From NCBI GenBank assembly GCA_902776305.1, contig CACYPS010000001.1, positions 62,001-126,000 of the forward strand: 64,000 bases of DNA, in the 5' to 3' direction. The notes under the pieces were generated by a model, which had not been told where the DNA came from, did no database searches, and was given only the letters and a program-made list of their open reading frames with translations. Source of the stretch: an uncultured Lachnospiraceae bacterium (GTDB lineage Bacteria > Bacillota > Clostridia > Lachnospirales > Lachnospiraceae). Both the position numbers and the translations under genes were made by a program. This document shows positions 16,383-25,741 of the stretch, piece after piece; positions within the stretch are counted from its first letter, which is position 1; the number at the start of each line of letters is the position of its first letter.

Positions 16383-19040
16383 TTGGAAAAATATGGTGTT
16401 AACCAGCTGAGAAAGATGTTCCTGGAGTTTATGGAATCCAAGGGACATCTCGCAATGAAATCATTTTCCTTAGTACCGCACAACGACAATTCCATCCTGC
16501 TCATCAATGCAGGTATGACGCCGCTTAAGCCGTACTTTACCGGAGCTGAAGTTCCGCCCAGAAAAAGAGTCACGACATGCCAGAAGTGCATCCGTACGGG
16601 CGATATTGACAATGTAGGACATACCGCTCGTCACGGCACATTCTTTGAGATGCTCGGAAATTTCTCTTTCGGGGATTATTTTAAGAGGGAAGCGATCCAC
16701 TGGACATGGGAATTTCTGACGGACGTCGTCGGACTTGATCCGAACCGTCTCTATCCCTCGGTCTATCTCGATGACGATGAAGCTCTGGCTATCTGGCGCG
16801 ACGAGATCGGCATTCCGGAGGAGCGTATCTATAAGTTCGGCAAGGAAGATAATTTCTGGGAGCATGGCGCAGGTCCCTGCGGTCCGTGTTCGGAAGTGTA
16901 TTATGACCGCGGCGAAAAGTATATGACGGATGAAAATGACACGGAACCCGGAAGCGACGGTGACCGTTTCATGGAGATCTGGAATGATGTTTTCACACAG
17001 TTCGAAAATGACGGAAAGGGCAATTATACGACCCTTAAGCAGAAAAATATCGATACAGGTATGGGTCTGGAGCGTCTTGCTGTCGCTGTGCAGGATGTAG
17101 ATTCCATGTTCGACATCGATACGATCTTGGAACTGCGGGAAAAAGTATGTGAAATCTCCAATAAGAAATATCATGAGAATCCTGCATACGATGTAGATAT
17201 CCGTAAGATCACGGATCATATCCGTTCCGCGACATTCATGATTTCCGACGGTATCACACCTTCCAACGAAGGTCGCGGCTATGTACTTCGCCGCCTGATC
17301 CGCCGTGCAGCGATGGCCGGAAGAAGACTGGGCATCGAGGGCAATTTCATGGCTGATCTTTCCTACACGGTCATCAAGACATCGAAGGACGGATATCCGG
17401 AACTGGAGGAGAAGAAAGTCTTTATCCACAGTGTCCTTGAGAGCGAGGAGGCTGCATTTGCAAAGACAATAGATCAGGGCATTAAGATCCTGAACGATTA
17501 TATCGATGAGATGAAGAAAAACGGCGAGACAGTTCTCTCCGGTGAGAAGGCTTTCGTTCTGTATGATACATACGGATTCCCGGCAGACCTCACACAGGAT
17601 ATCCTGAGAGATCAGGGTCTTTCCGCAGATGAGGAAGGTTTCAAAGCCGAAATGCAGAAGCAGCGTCAGAGGGCAAGAGACGCCAGACATACCACGAACT
17701 ACAGCGGAAAGACGCTTACCGTATATGACAGACTTGATCCTACCGTATCCTCTGAGTTCACCGGATACGACAAGATCGAGGATGATTCCGAGGTAATTAT
17801 TCTCACAACGGAAATCACGGCGGAAAACCCGGGCGAAACAGTAATGTCGCTTGCTGAGGGGGATAAGGGAACCGTGATCACCGCAAAGTCCCCGTTCTAC
17901 GCTACGATGGGCGGCCAGGTCGGCGATAAGGGTATCATCCGAACAGCCGAAGGTGAATTCAAAGTAGAAGATACACAGCCGATAGGCGGCGGCAAGATCG
18001 CACACATCGGCGTTGTAACGAACGGTGTTGTCAAGGTGGGAGATAAGGCACATCTCACCGTAGACAAGAACGGAAGATTGAATACAGAGAAGAATCATTC
18101 GGGTACGCATCTGCTTCAGAAAGCGTTGAAGATCGTACTCGGCGATCATGTCGAGCAGAAAGGCTCATATGTATCTCCCGACAGACTTCGCTTTGACTTT
18201 GTTCACTTCAAGCCGATGTCAGCTGAGGAGATTGAAGCTGTTGAAGATCTTGTAAATGAGAAGATCCGCGAGGAGATCGCCGTCAGGACAGACGTTATGT
18301 CCATCGAGGAGGCTAAGAAGACCGGTGCTATGGCCCTCTTCGGAGAAAAGTACGGCGAAAAGGTCCGCGTTGTCAGTATGGGTGATTTTTCTAAGGAATT
18401 CTGCGGTGGTACACACGTTAAGAATACCGGCGAGATTCAGGCATTCAAGATCGTCAGCGAAACGGGTATCGCAGCCGGTGTGAGAAGAATTGAAGCCCTC
18501 ACCGGAAAGAATGTGTTCGATTATTACAGAGGGATCGAGCAGAAGCTGAATGATGTGGCTAAGGTCCTGAAGACTTCACCGGCAGATCTTCTCGATCATG
18601 CAGAAAAGCTGATGGAAAGGAATCGTGCCCTTGCCTCTGAGATTGAATCCATGAAAGCTAAGGCTGCACAGGCTTCCCTCGGCGATGCCGCTTCCGAGGC
18701 TGTCGATATCGGAGGCATTAAGGTCGTAGCTAAGAAGCTTACCAATGTCGATGTCAACGGTCTTCGCGATCTCGGAGATTCTCTTAAGGAGAAGCTTGAT
18801 GACTGTGTCATCATTCTTGCGGCTGACAACGGCGGAAAGGTAAATCTTATGGTGATGGCATCCGATTCTGCAGTGAAGAAAGGTGCGCATGCCGGAAATC
18901 TTATCCGCGAAGCTGCCAAAGTCGTCGGTGGCGGCGGCGGTGGACGCCCGAACATGGCACAGGCAGGCGGAAAGGATGCGACCAAGATCGATGCAGCGCT
19001 CGAAAAAGCCAAGGAAGTACTCGGAAATCTGCTGAAATAA
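16383..19040 (+). CDS. alaS: Alanyl-tRNA synthetase
   Basis: AlaS charges tRNA-Ala and edits mischarged serine and glycine. The 885-residue protein has the class II catalytic domain at the N-terminus (FLEFMESKGH, GMTPLKPYFTG, RHGTFFEMLGNFSFGDYF), the editing domain with zinc-binding HSGTHLLQKAL and CGGTH, and the C-terminal glycine-rich C-Ala segment ending VGGGGGGRPNMAQAGG. Length is typical. The start is TTG at 16383 with AAGGAGGA 7-8 nt upstream, and no in-frame ATG lies near. It has its own promoter at 16262-16290. Confidence 0.97.
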   Translation: MEKYGVNQLRKMFLEFMESKGHLAMKSFSLVPHNDNSILLINAGMTPLKPYFTGAEVPPRKRVTTCQKCIRTGDIDNVGHTARHGTFFEMLGNFSFGDYFKREAIHWTWEFLTDVVGLDPNRLYPSVYLDDDEALAIWRDEIGIPEERIYKFGKEDNFWEHGAGPCGPCSEVYYDRGEKYMTDENDTEPGSDGDRFMEIWNDVFTQFENDGKGNYTTLKQKNIDTGMGLERLAVAVQDVDSMFDIDTILELREKVCEISNKKYHENPAYDVDIRKITDHIRSATFMISDGITPSNEGRGYVLRRLIRRAAMAGRRLGIEGNFMADLSYTVIKTSKDGYPELEEKKVFIHSVLESEEAAFAKTIDQGIKILNDYIDEMKKNGETVLSGEKAFVLYDTYGFPADLTQDILRDQGLSADEEGFKAEMQKQRQRARDARHTTNYSGKTLTVYDRLDPTVSSEFTGYDKIEDDSEVIILTTEITAENPGETVMSLAEGDKGTVITAKSPFYATMGGQVGDKGIIRTAEGEFKVEDTQPIGGGKIAHIGVVTNGVVKVGDKAHLTVDKNGRLNTEKNHSGTHLLQKALKIVLGDHVEQKGSYVSPDRLRFDFVHFKPMSAEEIEAVEDLVNEKIREEIAVRTDVMSIEEAKKTGAMALFGEKYGEKVRVVSMGDFSKEFCGGTHVKNTGEIQAFKIVSETGIAAGVRRIEALTGKNVFDYYRGIEQKLNDVAKVLKTSPADLLDHAEKLMERNRALASEIESMKAKAAQASLGDAASEAVDIGGIKVVAKKLTNVDVNGLRDLGDSLKEKLDDCVIILAADNGGKVNLMVMASDSAVKKGAHAGNLIREAAKVVGGGGGGRPNMAQAGGKDATKIDAALEKAKEVLGNLLK

Positions 19041-19057
19041 CAAAAGAAAAAAACTGA

Positions 19058-19086
19058 TTGACGGATGACATCCATCAGAGTATAAT
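19058..19086 (+). promoter_or_regulatory. Probable promoter of rpsU
   Basis: TTGACG (19058-19063) and TATAAT (19081-19086) are separated by 17 nt. The leader holds a small bulged hairpin at 19101-19121 before the GGGGGAGGTGA ribosome binding site. Confidence 0.8.
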
Positions 19087-19168
19087 AAAAGCACTGTGTG
19101 GCTGTTAACGAAAGTTACAGCTAATAAATAAAACCCCAAAAGGTTCAGGGGGAGGTGAGATCAGGTCC

Positions 19169-19345
19169 ATGGCAGGCATTATCGTAAAAGAGAATGAATC
19201 GCTTGACAGCGCGCTCAGAAGATTTAAGCGCAGCTGCGCGAAAGCCGGCATCCAGCAGGAAATCCGCAAGCGCGAACATTATGAGAAACCATCCGTTCGC
19301 CGCAAAAAGAAATCCGAAGCTGCCCGCAAGAGAAAATATAACTAA
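19169..19345 (+). CDS. rpsU: 30S ribosomal protein S21
   Basis: A 58-residue basic protein, [20 protein letters not shown] at its start, matches bacterial S21 along its whole length: the central [21 protein letters not shown] stretch and a Lys/Arg-rich tail. S21 sits on the 30S platform near the 3' end of 16S rRNA and helps initiation. GGGGGAGGTGA precedes the ATG. It is a single gene with its own promoter and a strong terminator at 19354-19381, so it is probably transcribed alone. Confidence 0.95.
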   Translation: MAGIIVKENESLDSALRRFKRSCAKAGIQQEIRKREHYEKPSVRRKKKSEAARKRKYN

Positions 19346-19353
19346 GATGTAAG

Positions 19354-19381
19354 AATCCCCGGCGATCTGCCGGGGATTTTT
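19354..19381 (+). terminator. Rho-independent terminator of rpsU
   Basis: A perfect 10-bp stem (19354-19363 with 19369-19378), 5-nt loop and a T run. Confidence 0.92.
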
Positions 19382-19411
19382 ATCAACACATATATTCAAA
19401 CGGAGGTTTTT

Positions 19412-20260
19412 TTGAATCCGCATCTGAAATCGTATACGGTAAAATCAAAAAAAATCAGAAACCCTTTCCGCTGTGTCCTGATATCGGACCTTCACAATAA
19501 AGATTACGGTAAGGATAATGACAAGATCTACGATTCAATCCGCGATCTGCACCCTGATATCATATTTTGTTCAGGGGACATTATAATAGGAAAAGGAAAG
19601 TTCCCTCAGAAATCAGCCTTTTCTATGATTCGCAGGCTGCCGGAAATTGCACCTGTTTATTTTTCGAACGGGAATCATGAAACGCAGCTCCAGGTCTTTT
19701 CCCCGGAGGAATATTCCGATCTGATAGAGGCTTTTTATGACGCCGGCGTACATGTTCTGAACAATACATCGGAAGAAATAAGCATAGCCGGCAACAGGAT
19801 CCGAATTTACGGTCTTGAACTCGGCCTTTCCAAGTATAAAAAGTTCAGAGTACAGCATATATCTGAGCGATATCTTAGAGAAAGAATCGGATATATCGAT
19901 AACACGGAAGAGTTTAATATCCTGATTGCACACAATCCTGAATTCGGTGATTTCTACTGCCGGTGGGGAGCAGACCTTATCGTCTCCGGACACTACCACG
20001 GAGGACTTATCCGCTCACCCTTCTCGGGCAGAAATATGCTGAGTCCTTACGGATTCTATTATCCGAAATACGGGTATGGCCAGGTCAACTGGACGGAATC
20101 GGGCAGGTGTATCAGAAACACATCTGACAGGAATCCGGCAGGCGACAATGTGCCTCCGGGAAGCTGTATGATCACATCGGCAGGACTAGGCGATCATAGA
20201 ATTCCGATCAGGATTTTTAACCCGCATGAAATCGTATGTATTGACGTAAAGGAGAGCTAA
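19412..20260 (+). CDS. Metallophosphoesterase family protein
   Basis: The 282-residue protein shows the calcineurin-like metal-binding motifs in order: ISDLHN (DxH), SGDII (GD), NGNHE (GNHE), and GHYHGG (GHxH). It should hydrolyse a phosphoester with two metal ions; the substrate is not predictable from sequence. There is no signal peptide or membrane segment at the N-terminus, so it is probably cytoplasmic or peripherally bound. The start is TTG at 19412 with GGAGG just upstream. Its stop codon overlaps the scpA start codon by one base, so it is likely co-expressed with scpA and scpB. Confidence 0.85.
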   Translation: MNPHLKSYTVKSKKIRNPFRCVLISDLHNKDYGKDNDKIYDSIRDLHPDIIFCSGDIIIGKGKFPQKSAFSMIRRLPEIAPVYFSNGNHETQLQVFSPEEYSDLIEAFYDAGVHVLNNTSEEISIAGNRIRIYGLELGLSKYKKFRVQHISERYLRERIGYIDNTEEFNILIAHNPEFGDFYCRWGADLIVSGHYHGGLIRSPFSGRNMLSPYGFYYPKYGYGQVNWTESGRCIRNTSDRNPAGDNVPPGSCMITSAGLGDHRIPIRIFNPHEIVCIDVKES

Positions 20261-21051
20261 TGGCCCTAAAGGTAGAACTGTCGGTATTTGACGGTCCTCT
20301 CGACCTGCTGCTGCATCTGATCGAGAAAAACAAGATCAATATTTTTGACATTCCTATCGTCGAGATTACCGACCAGTATCTCGCATATGTGAGACAGATG
20401 GAAACAGAGGATCTCGGCGTTATGTCGGAGTTCATGGTCATGGCTGCGGAGCTCATTGCAATCAAGTGCAGGATGCTCCTTCCTCCGGAGGTCGATGAGG
20501 AGGGGGAGGAGATCGATCCGAGAAGCGATCTCGTTCAGCAGCTCCTTGAATACAAAATGTATAAATACATGTCCTATGAGCTTCGGGATCGCATGAACAG
20601 CGCTGCCAGATCCTTCTACAAAAAAGACACAACGCCTGCAGAGGTGCTCAGCTATCGTCCGCCGGTCGATACAACAGAGCTCATCGGAGATCTGACACTC
20701 AAACAGCTTCATAAGATATTCGACCAGGTCATTCGCCGTCAGACGGATAAGTTAGATCCGATCCGCAGCAATTTCGGCACGATCCGGAAAGAGGAGGTGA
20801 GTCTTGAAGATAAGCTTCTTGAACTCGCCGAATATTCCATCAAAAAGAAACGCTTTTCGTTCAGGGAAATCCTGCTCAGACAGAAGAGCAAGGTCCAGAC
20901 GATCGTCGTTTTTCTCGCTATGCTTGAGCTCATGAAGTATGGTATAATCGAAGCTTCACAGGACACTTCCGATGACGAGATCTGGATCGAGGCTGTCCCC
21001 GGTGCGGATATAAGCGCCGTGAATATTGAGGCGGATTTTGACGAGATGTGA
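20260..21051 (+). CDS. scpA: Segregation and condensation protein A
   Basis: ScpA is the kleisin that bridges SMC heads in the bacterial condensin. The 263-residue protein opens with the ScpA hallmark VFDGPLDLLLHLIEKNKINI, continues with DIPIVEITDQYLAY and the helical MSEFMVMAAELIAIKCRMLLP, and ends with the winged-helix part FSFREILL and VVFLAMLELMKYG. Length is typical. GGAGAG lies upstream, inside the metallophosphoesterase gene. Confidence 0.95.
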   Translation: MALKVELSVFDGPLDLLLHLIEKNKINIFDIPIVEITDQYLAYVRQMETEDLGVMSEFMVMAAELIAIKCRMLLPPEVDEEGEEIDPRSDLVQQLLEYKMYKYMSYELRDRMNSAARSFYKKDTTPAEVLSYRPPVDTTELIGDLTLKQLHKIFDQVIRRQTDKLDPIRSNFGTIRKEEVSLEDKLLELAEYSIKKKRFSFREILLRQKSKVQTIVVFLAMLELMKYGIIEASQDTSDDEIWIEAVPGADISAVNIEADFDEM

Positions 21052-21131
21052 TATCGAAAATGTATCCGCCGGGCAGATTTCCTGCCTGCATGACGATTGA
21101 AACTGAAACATGGCAACACAGGAAAATGTAA

Positions 21132-21701
21132 ATGGATAGAAACGAAATCAAAGCAGCTCTCGAGGCTGTCTTATTTACAACAGGAAAAGCCGAAAGCACT
21201 GCTGATCTGGCGAAGGCTCTGGAAACAGACAGAGATATAATAATAGAAGCAATACATGAGCTTTCCGACGCGTATATCAGGGAGGGGAGAGGAATACGTA
21301 TTATCGAGCTTGAAGACGCATGGCAGATGTGCACAAATCCCGATTATTACGATGTGCTGATACGTCTTGAACTCCAGCCCAAAAAGCCCCGTCTTACAGA
21401 TGTTCAGCTTGAGACGCTGTCTGTCATAGCGTACAGGCAGCCGGTAACGAAAGCCGAAATAGAAAGAATCAGGGGCGTCAACTCGGACCGCGCAGTGAAC
21501 AAGCTTGTTGAGTTCAATCTCGTCAGAGAACTCGGAAGAGCAAAGCTGCCCGGCAGACCGATTCTTTTCGGGACGACTGAAGAATTCCTGAGATCTTTCG
21601 GTGTGAGTTCAAAGGATGAACTTCCGGATATAAACCCGGTACTTCTTGAGGATTTCCGCGCCGAAGCGGAAAGCGAGGCCGCGGTTCAGGTCGACGTATA
21701 G
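21132..21701 (+). CDS. scpB: Segregation and condensation protein B
   Basis: ScpB is the winged-helix partner of ScpA in the SMC complex. The 189-residue protein has two winged-helix domains with the family motifs IKAALEAVLFTTGK at the start, QPKKPRLTDVQLETLSVIAYRQP-like centre and GRPILFGTTEEFLRSFG near the end. It follows scpA after 80 bp, the usual order. A strong terminator follows. Confidence 0.95.
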   Translation: MDRNEIKAALEAVLFTTGKAESTADLAKALETDRDIIIEAIHELSDAYIREGRGIRIIELEDAWQMCTNPDYYDVLIRLELQPKKPRLTDVQLETLSVIAYRQPVTKAEIERIRGVNSDRAVNKLVEFNLVRELGRAKLPGRPILFGTTEEFLRSFGVSSKDELPDINPVLLEDFRAEAESEAAVQVDV

Positions 21702-21737
21702 ATACCATATAGCACAAAAACACAAGTATTTGTTACA

Positions 21738-21781
21738 AAAAGAAAGACATTTCTACATTATGTGGAAAATGTCTTTCTTTT
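21738..21781 (+). terminator. Terminator after scpB
   Basis: A long AT-rich stem, 21738-21756 with 21761-21780 and one bulge, ends in TTTT. The left flank is A-rich. Confidence 0.85.
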
Positions 21782-21807
21782 ATTGTGCAGAATTCCGAGA
21801 AAACCTG

Positions 21808-21836
21808 TTGATAAAAAATTGCTATTGCGTTATTAT
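21808..21836 (+). promoter_or_regulatory. Probable promoter of the carboxyltransferase / sodium pump operon
   Basis: TTGATA (21808-21813) and TATTAT (21831-21836) are separated by 17 nt. The start codon at 21881 lies about 38 nt beyond the expected transcription start. Confidence 0.75.
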
Positions 21837-21880
21837 AAGGCGGAAATGCTTTATAGTTTTACACATATGGAGGAGTTAGA

Positions 21881-23275
21881 ATGAGTGATACACAGAGTGC
21901 TGCAAGCACGAGAATTGTTTCGCTGCTTGACGCAAACAGCTTTGTTGAATTCGGTGCTCAGGTAACTGCCCGCAGTACTGACTTCAATCTTTCAGCCAAA
22001 GTCGCAGCGTCTGACGGTGTTATTACCGGATACGGTACGATTGACGGCAGTCTTGTGTTTGTGTATAGCCAGGATGCTTCCGTACTCGGAGGTTCCATCG
22101 GTGAAATGCACGCGAAAAAAATAGTTAAGCTTTATGAAAGAGCAGCCAGTATGGGCGCACCGGTCATTGCAATGCTCGATTCCACCGGAGTCCGTCTTGA
22201 AGAGGCGACAGATGCGCTGAATGCACTCGGAGAAATTTATAATAATCAGGTCCTCATCAGCGGAGTTATCCCGCAGATCGCAGTCGTTTACGGCAACTGT
22301 GGCGGCGGACTTTCCTTTGTGCCTGCACTTTCCGATTTCGTATTTATGGAGAATACAAAAGCACAGCTTTATGTCAACACTCCGGACGCTATCAAGGGAA
22401 ACAGTGCCGATCTCAATGACAATCGCACTGCAGAGTACCAGGCAGGTATCGGCAATGTAGACTTTACCGGATCTGAGGAGGAACTCATCACAGCAATCAG
22501 AACTCTTGTCGGTCTGCTTCCTTTCAATAATGAGGACGCCGGCGAAGTAACACCGTGCAGCGATGATCTCAACCGCGCATGCACCAACATTGCAGCCCTC
22601 AGGGGCGATGCGGTATCCATGCTCGCTATGATCGCTGACAACGGTATCTTCTTTGAGACGAAGAAGGATTTTGCAAATTGCATCGTTACAGGATTCATGA
22701 AACTGAACGGCCAGACAGTCGGTGCGGTCGCAAACAGCGGCAAGGTCGACACGATCTGCGCAAACGGCGCTGATAAGGCAGCAGATTTCATCAAGTTCTG
22801 TGATGCATTCAACATCCCTGTACTTACACTGGCAAATGTCAAGGGATTCTCCCGCAACGAGTGCCAGGAGAAGAGACTTCCGAAGGCTGCTGCAAAGCTC
22901 GCAACCGCTTATGCACAGGCTACAGTCCCGAAGGTAACGGTCGTAACAGGTACTGCTTACGGCAGCTGCTATGTACTTATGGGCTCCAAGGCAATCGGAG
23001 CTGATTTCGTATATGCATGGCCGGATTCCGAGATCGGAATGATGGATGCAAAGCAGGCAGCCAGAATCCTCACGGATTCCGATGACGCTGCTGAAATCAG
23101 AAAGACTGCAGCTGAGTACTCTGACCTTCAGCAGAATGTGAAGTCCGCAGCCATGAGAGGTTATGTGGATACCATTATCGAAGATGCCGATACAAGAAAA
23201 TATGTTATCGGTGCATTTGAGATGCTTTACACAAAGAGGGAAAATCGCCCGAGCAAAAAGCATGGCACGATTTGA
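21881..23275 (+). CDS. Acyl-CoA carboxyltransferase subunit (MmdA / PccB-like)
   Basis: The 464-residue protein is a crotonase-fold carboxyltransferase of the type found in methylmalonyl-CoA decarboxylase alpha, propionyl-CoA carboxylase beta and the 12S subunit of transcarboxylase. Seen features are DGVITGYGTIDG, the VLGGSIGEMHAKKI stretch with the LDSTGVRLEE motif, the oxyanion-type NCGGGLS in the N-terminal half and GTAYGSCYVLMGSKAIGADF with YAWPDSEIGMM in the C-terminal half. It is about 50 residues shorter than classical MmdA and divergent around the acyl-CoA site, so the acyl substrate is uncertain. GGAGGAG precedes the ATG. It heads a five-gene operon. Confidence 0.85.
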   Translation: MSDTQSAASTRIVSLLDANSFVEFGAQVTARSTDFNLSAKVAASDGVITGYGTIDGSLVFVYSQDASVLGGSIGEMHAKKIVKLYERAASMGAPVIAMLDSTGVRLEEATDALNALGEIYNNQVLISGVIPQIAVVYGNCGGGLSFVPALSDFVFMENTKAQLYVNTPDAIKGNSADLNDNRTAEYQAGIGNVDFTGSEEELITAIRTLVGLLPFNNEDAGEVTPCSDDLNRACTNIAALRGDAVSMLAMIADNGIFFETKKDFANCIVTGFMKLNGQTVGAVANSGKVDTICANGADKAADFIKFCDAFNIPVLTLANVKGFSRNECQEKRLPKAAAKLATAYAQATVPKVTVVTGTAYGSCYVLMGSKAIGADFVYAWPDSEIGMMDAKQAARILTDSDDAAEIRKTAAEYSDLQQNVKSAAMRGYVDTIIEDADTRKYVIGAFEMLYTKRENRPSKKHGTI

Positions 23276-23289
23276 GAAAGGCGGAATAC

Positions 23290-24087
23290 ATGAAGAATCT
23301 TAAGAAACTGACAGTAGCCCTCCTTGCTCTGTGCATGATGGCTTTCTGCTTCAGTGGATGTGGGATCGAGAAGACTTCAACACAGTTGGAAGTTGAAGCA
23401 ATCGAACGTATCCGTGAGGCAAATATCGCCACCATCGCAGATTACACGGAGCGCGAGTTTGCGGCAATTCTCTCTCAGGTCAGTTATGATGAGTATGCCG
23501 CATACAAGGCACAGGGGTCTGTTCTGATCAGCCGTACATTTGACAATGATTTCGGCGACCGCTGGAAGTCATTTACAGACGCACACGGCAAGTGTGTGGA
23601 AGCCTACGTCGATGAGACAATGCGCGAAAAGTATGAGTATACAAGCCGCATTATCATGACCGGCGAAGACGGCGCACAGATGGCCATGACGATCACATAC
23701 GATGAATCGGCAACACCGATCAAGACTACGATAGCGGATTATTCCGATGACTCGACACAGACGATGGGACAGAGGCTTGCGGTTGCGGGCGGAAATACAA
23801 TCATCGGCCTTGCCACGGTATTTGCAATCCTTGTCCTGCTCAGCCTCATTATTTACAGCTTTAAATTCGTTAACAAGATGGCAACACCGCCGAGCAAGAA
23901 AACGGAAGAAGTACCGGCTCCGGTACAGACCGTTTCAAAACCTGCTCCGGTCGCTTCGGAGAATCCGGAGATGGATCCGGCTCTGGTCGCTGTCATTGCA
24001 GCCGCGATTGCCGCAGCGGAAGAGAAGCCTGTTGAGGGATTTGTCGTACGTTCAATAAGAAGAGTTAAAACCAACAAGTGGCGCTGA
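23290..24087 (+). CDS. Lipoprotein with C-terminal OadG-type sodium pump gamma domain
   Basis: The 266-residue protein has a lipoprotein signal peptide with lipobox FSGC at about residue 23. Residues 25-160 form a soluble outer domain that I do not recognise. A single membrane helix follows at about residues 167-193 (TIIGLATVFAILVLLSLIIY, then SFKFVNK), which is the OadG pattern, then a Pro/Ala-rich cytoplasmic tail. OadG subunits hold the decarboxylase complex together at the membrane and are usually only 80-120 residues long, so the lipid-anchored front part is extra. ATG 23290 has GGCGGA upstream. It lies between the carboxyltransferase and biotin carrier genes. Confidence 0.8.
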   Translation: MKNLKKLTVALLALCMMAFCFSGCGIEKTSTQLEVEAIERIREANIATIADYTEREFAAILSQVSYDEYAAYKAQGSVLISRTFDNDFGDRWKSFTDAHGKCVEAYVDETMREKYEYTSRIIMTGEDGAQMAMTITYDESATPIKTTIADYSDDSTQTMGQRLAVAGGNTIIGLATVFAILVLLSLIIYSFKFVNKMATPPSKKTEEVPAPVQTVSKPAPVASENPEMDPALVAVIAAAIAAAEEKPVEGFVVRSIRRVKTNKWR

Positions 24088-24144
24088 TGTGCCAGGCTGA
24101 ATCCTCGATAAGAGGGCTTTATGAATCCAGGAGGGTATTATAAA

Positions 24145-24519
24145 ATGAAGAACTATACGATCACAGTTAACGGCGTAGCATACAGCGTCACAGTAGAAGA
24201 GACAGCAGCCGGCGCAGCTCCTGCAGCAGCTCCGGTAGCAGCACCGGCTCCGGCAGCAGCTCCCGCGGCAGCACCGGCTCCGAAGGCAGCATCCGAAGCA
24301 GCCGGCAGCATTACAGTAGCTGCAGCCGTTCCGGGTAAAGTATTTAAGATTGAAGCTTCTGTAGGCCAGACAGTCAAGGCCGGCGACAATATTATTATTC
24401 TCGAGTCCATGAAGATGGAGATTCCGGTCGTTGCTCCGGAAGACGGAACTGTCGCAAGCATTAACGTAACAGCAGGCGATGCTGTTGAGTCCGGCGATCT
24501 TCTTGCAACTCTGAACTGA
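24145..24519 (+). CDS. Biotin carboxyl carrier protein of the decarboxylase complex
   Basis: This 124-residue protein has a short N-terminal segment, a flexible Ala/Pro linker at about residues 24-52, and a biotinyl domain with the biotinylation motif ESMKMEI near residue 93. The biotin arm carries the carboxyl group between the carboxyltransferases and the membrane decarboxylase. AGGAGG lies before ATG 24145; an in-frame ATG at 24121 lies upstream of that site and is less likely. It supplies the biotin domain that is missing from the OadA protein of this operon. Confidence 0.92.
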   Translation: MKNYTITVNGVAYSVTVEETAAGAAPAAAPVAAPAPAAAPAAAPAPKAASEAAGSITVAAAVPGKVFKIEASVGQTVKAGDNIIILESMKMEIPVVAPEDGTVASINVTAGDAVESGDLLATLN

Positions 24520-24538
24520 TACTTACGGAGGCAATTAA

Positions 24539-25684
24539 ATGGATATACTTGGAACCCTGTCGAATCTGGTCGCACAGACAGCCTTCTTCAATCTGACCGT
24601 AGGCAACTATATCATGATTGTTGTGGCTCTCGTGTTCCTGTATTTGGCAATTGCTAAAGAATATGAGCCGCTTCTTCTTGTACCGATTTCATTCGGTATG
24701 CTGCTCGTAAATATCTATCCGGATATCATTGCGAATCCGTCTGATACTACGAACGGCGTCGGCGGTCTTCTGTATTATTTCTATCAGCTGGACGAATGGT
24801 CCATCCTGCCGTCCCTCATCTTCATGGGCGTCGGTGCCATGACAGACTTCGGTCCGCTCATCGCCAATCCGATTTCGTTCCTGATGGGTGCGGCTGCACA
24901 GTTTGGTATCTATATTGCATATTTCCTTGCAATCGTACTCGGATTCAACGGAAAGTCTGCTGCCGCCATTTCAATCATCGGCGGTGCTGACGGCCCGACA
25001 TCCATCTTCCTTGCATCTAAGCTTGGCCAGACACAGCTGCTCGGACCGATCGCGGTTGCGGCATATTCCTATATGTCACTCGTTCCGATCATCCAGCCGC
25101 CGGTCATGAGGCTTTTTACAACGGAAAAAGAGAGAAAAATCAAGATGGGACAGCTCAGAAACGTCTCCAAACTTGAAAAGATCCTTTTCCCGGTCGTCAT
25201 TACGATTGTTGTTTGTATGATCCTTCCGACTACGGCTCCGCTTGTCGGTATGCTGATGCTCGGAAATCTGTTCCGTGAGTCAGGCGTTGTCCGCCAGCTT
25301 ACAGAAACAGCTTCCAATGCACTTATGTACATCGTTGTCATCCTCCTCGGAACATCTGTCGGTGCGACAACTTCCGCAGAGGCATTCCTCAACGCAAGCA
25401 CACTGAAAATCGTCGTTCTTGGTCTTGTCGCATTTGCATGCGGTACTTTTGGCGGTGTCATGCTCGGAAAACTCCTTTGTGTCGTCACCAAGGGTAAGAT
25501 CAATCCGCTGATCGGTTCCGCGGGTGTTTCCGCCGTTCCGATGGCAGCCCGTGTATCTCAGAAGGTCGGATCTGAGGAAGACCCGACGAACTTCCTTCTG
25601 ATGCACGCAATGGGACCGAACGTAGCGGGCGTTATCGGAACAGCTGTTGCTGCCGGTACATTCATGGCAATTTTCGGAATTTAA
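24539..25684 (+). CDS. oadB: Na+-translocating decarboxylase beta subunit
   Basis: The 381-residue, highly hydrophobic protein has about ten membrane segments and the family signature [12 protein letters not shown], whose Asp is needed for Na+ translocation in oxaloacetate decarboxylase beta. [13 protein letters not shown] near residue 240 and the C-terminal [13 protein letters not shown] are further landmarks. It decarboxylates carboxybiotin and pumps Na+ out. The same subunit type serves oxaloacetate, methylmalonyl-CoA and glutaconyl-CoA decarboxylases, so it does not fix the substrate. It lies 19 bp after the biotin carrier gene. Confidence 0.93.
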   Translation: MDILGTLSNLVAQTAFFNLTVGNYIMIVVALVFLYLAIAKEYEPLLLVPISFGMLLVNIYPDIIANPSDTTNGVGGLLYYFYQLDEWSILPSLIFMGVGAMTDFGPLIANPISFLMGAAAQFGIYIAYFLAIVLGFNGKSAAAISIIGGADGPTSIFLASKLGQTQLLGPIAVAAYSYMSLVPIIQPPVMRLFTTEKERKIKMGQLRNVSKLEKILFPVVITIVVCMILPTTAPLVGMLMLGNLFRESGVVRQLTETASNALMYIVVILLGTSVGATTSAEAFLNASTLKIVVLGLVAFACGTFGGVMLGKLLCVVTKGKINPLIGSAGVSAVPMAARVSQKVGSEEDPTNFLLMHAMGPNVAGVIGTAVAAGTFMAIFGI

Positions 25685-25741
25685 GAATTACAATGTCGGG
25701 GCTTAATGCCCTGACTGCACCTTACATAATTGGAGGATAAA

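Noticed and set aside
16470-18149. A 559-codon open frame on the - strand opposite alaS
   Set aside because: It lies wholly inside alaS, has no ribosome binding site, and its product is Cys/His-rich without any domain. It is a by-product of alaS codon use.
21992-23263. A 423-codon open frame on the - strand opposite the carboxyltransferase gene
   Set aside because: The forward gene has clear family motifs, promoter and ribosome binding site; the reverse product has none.
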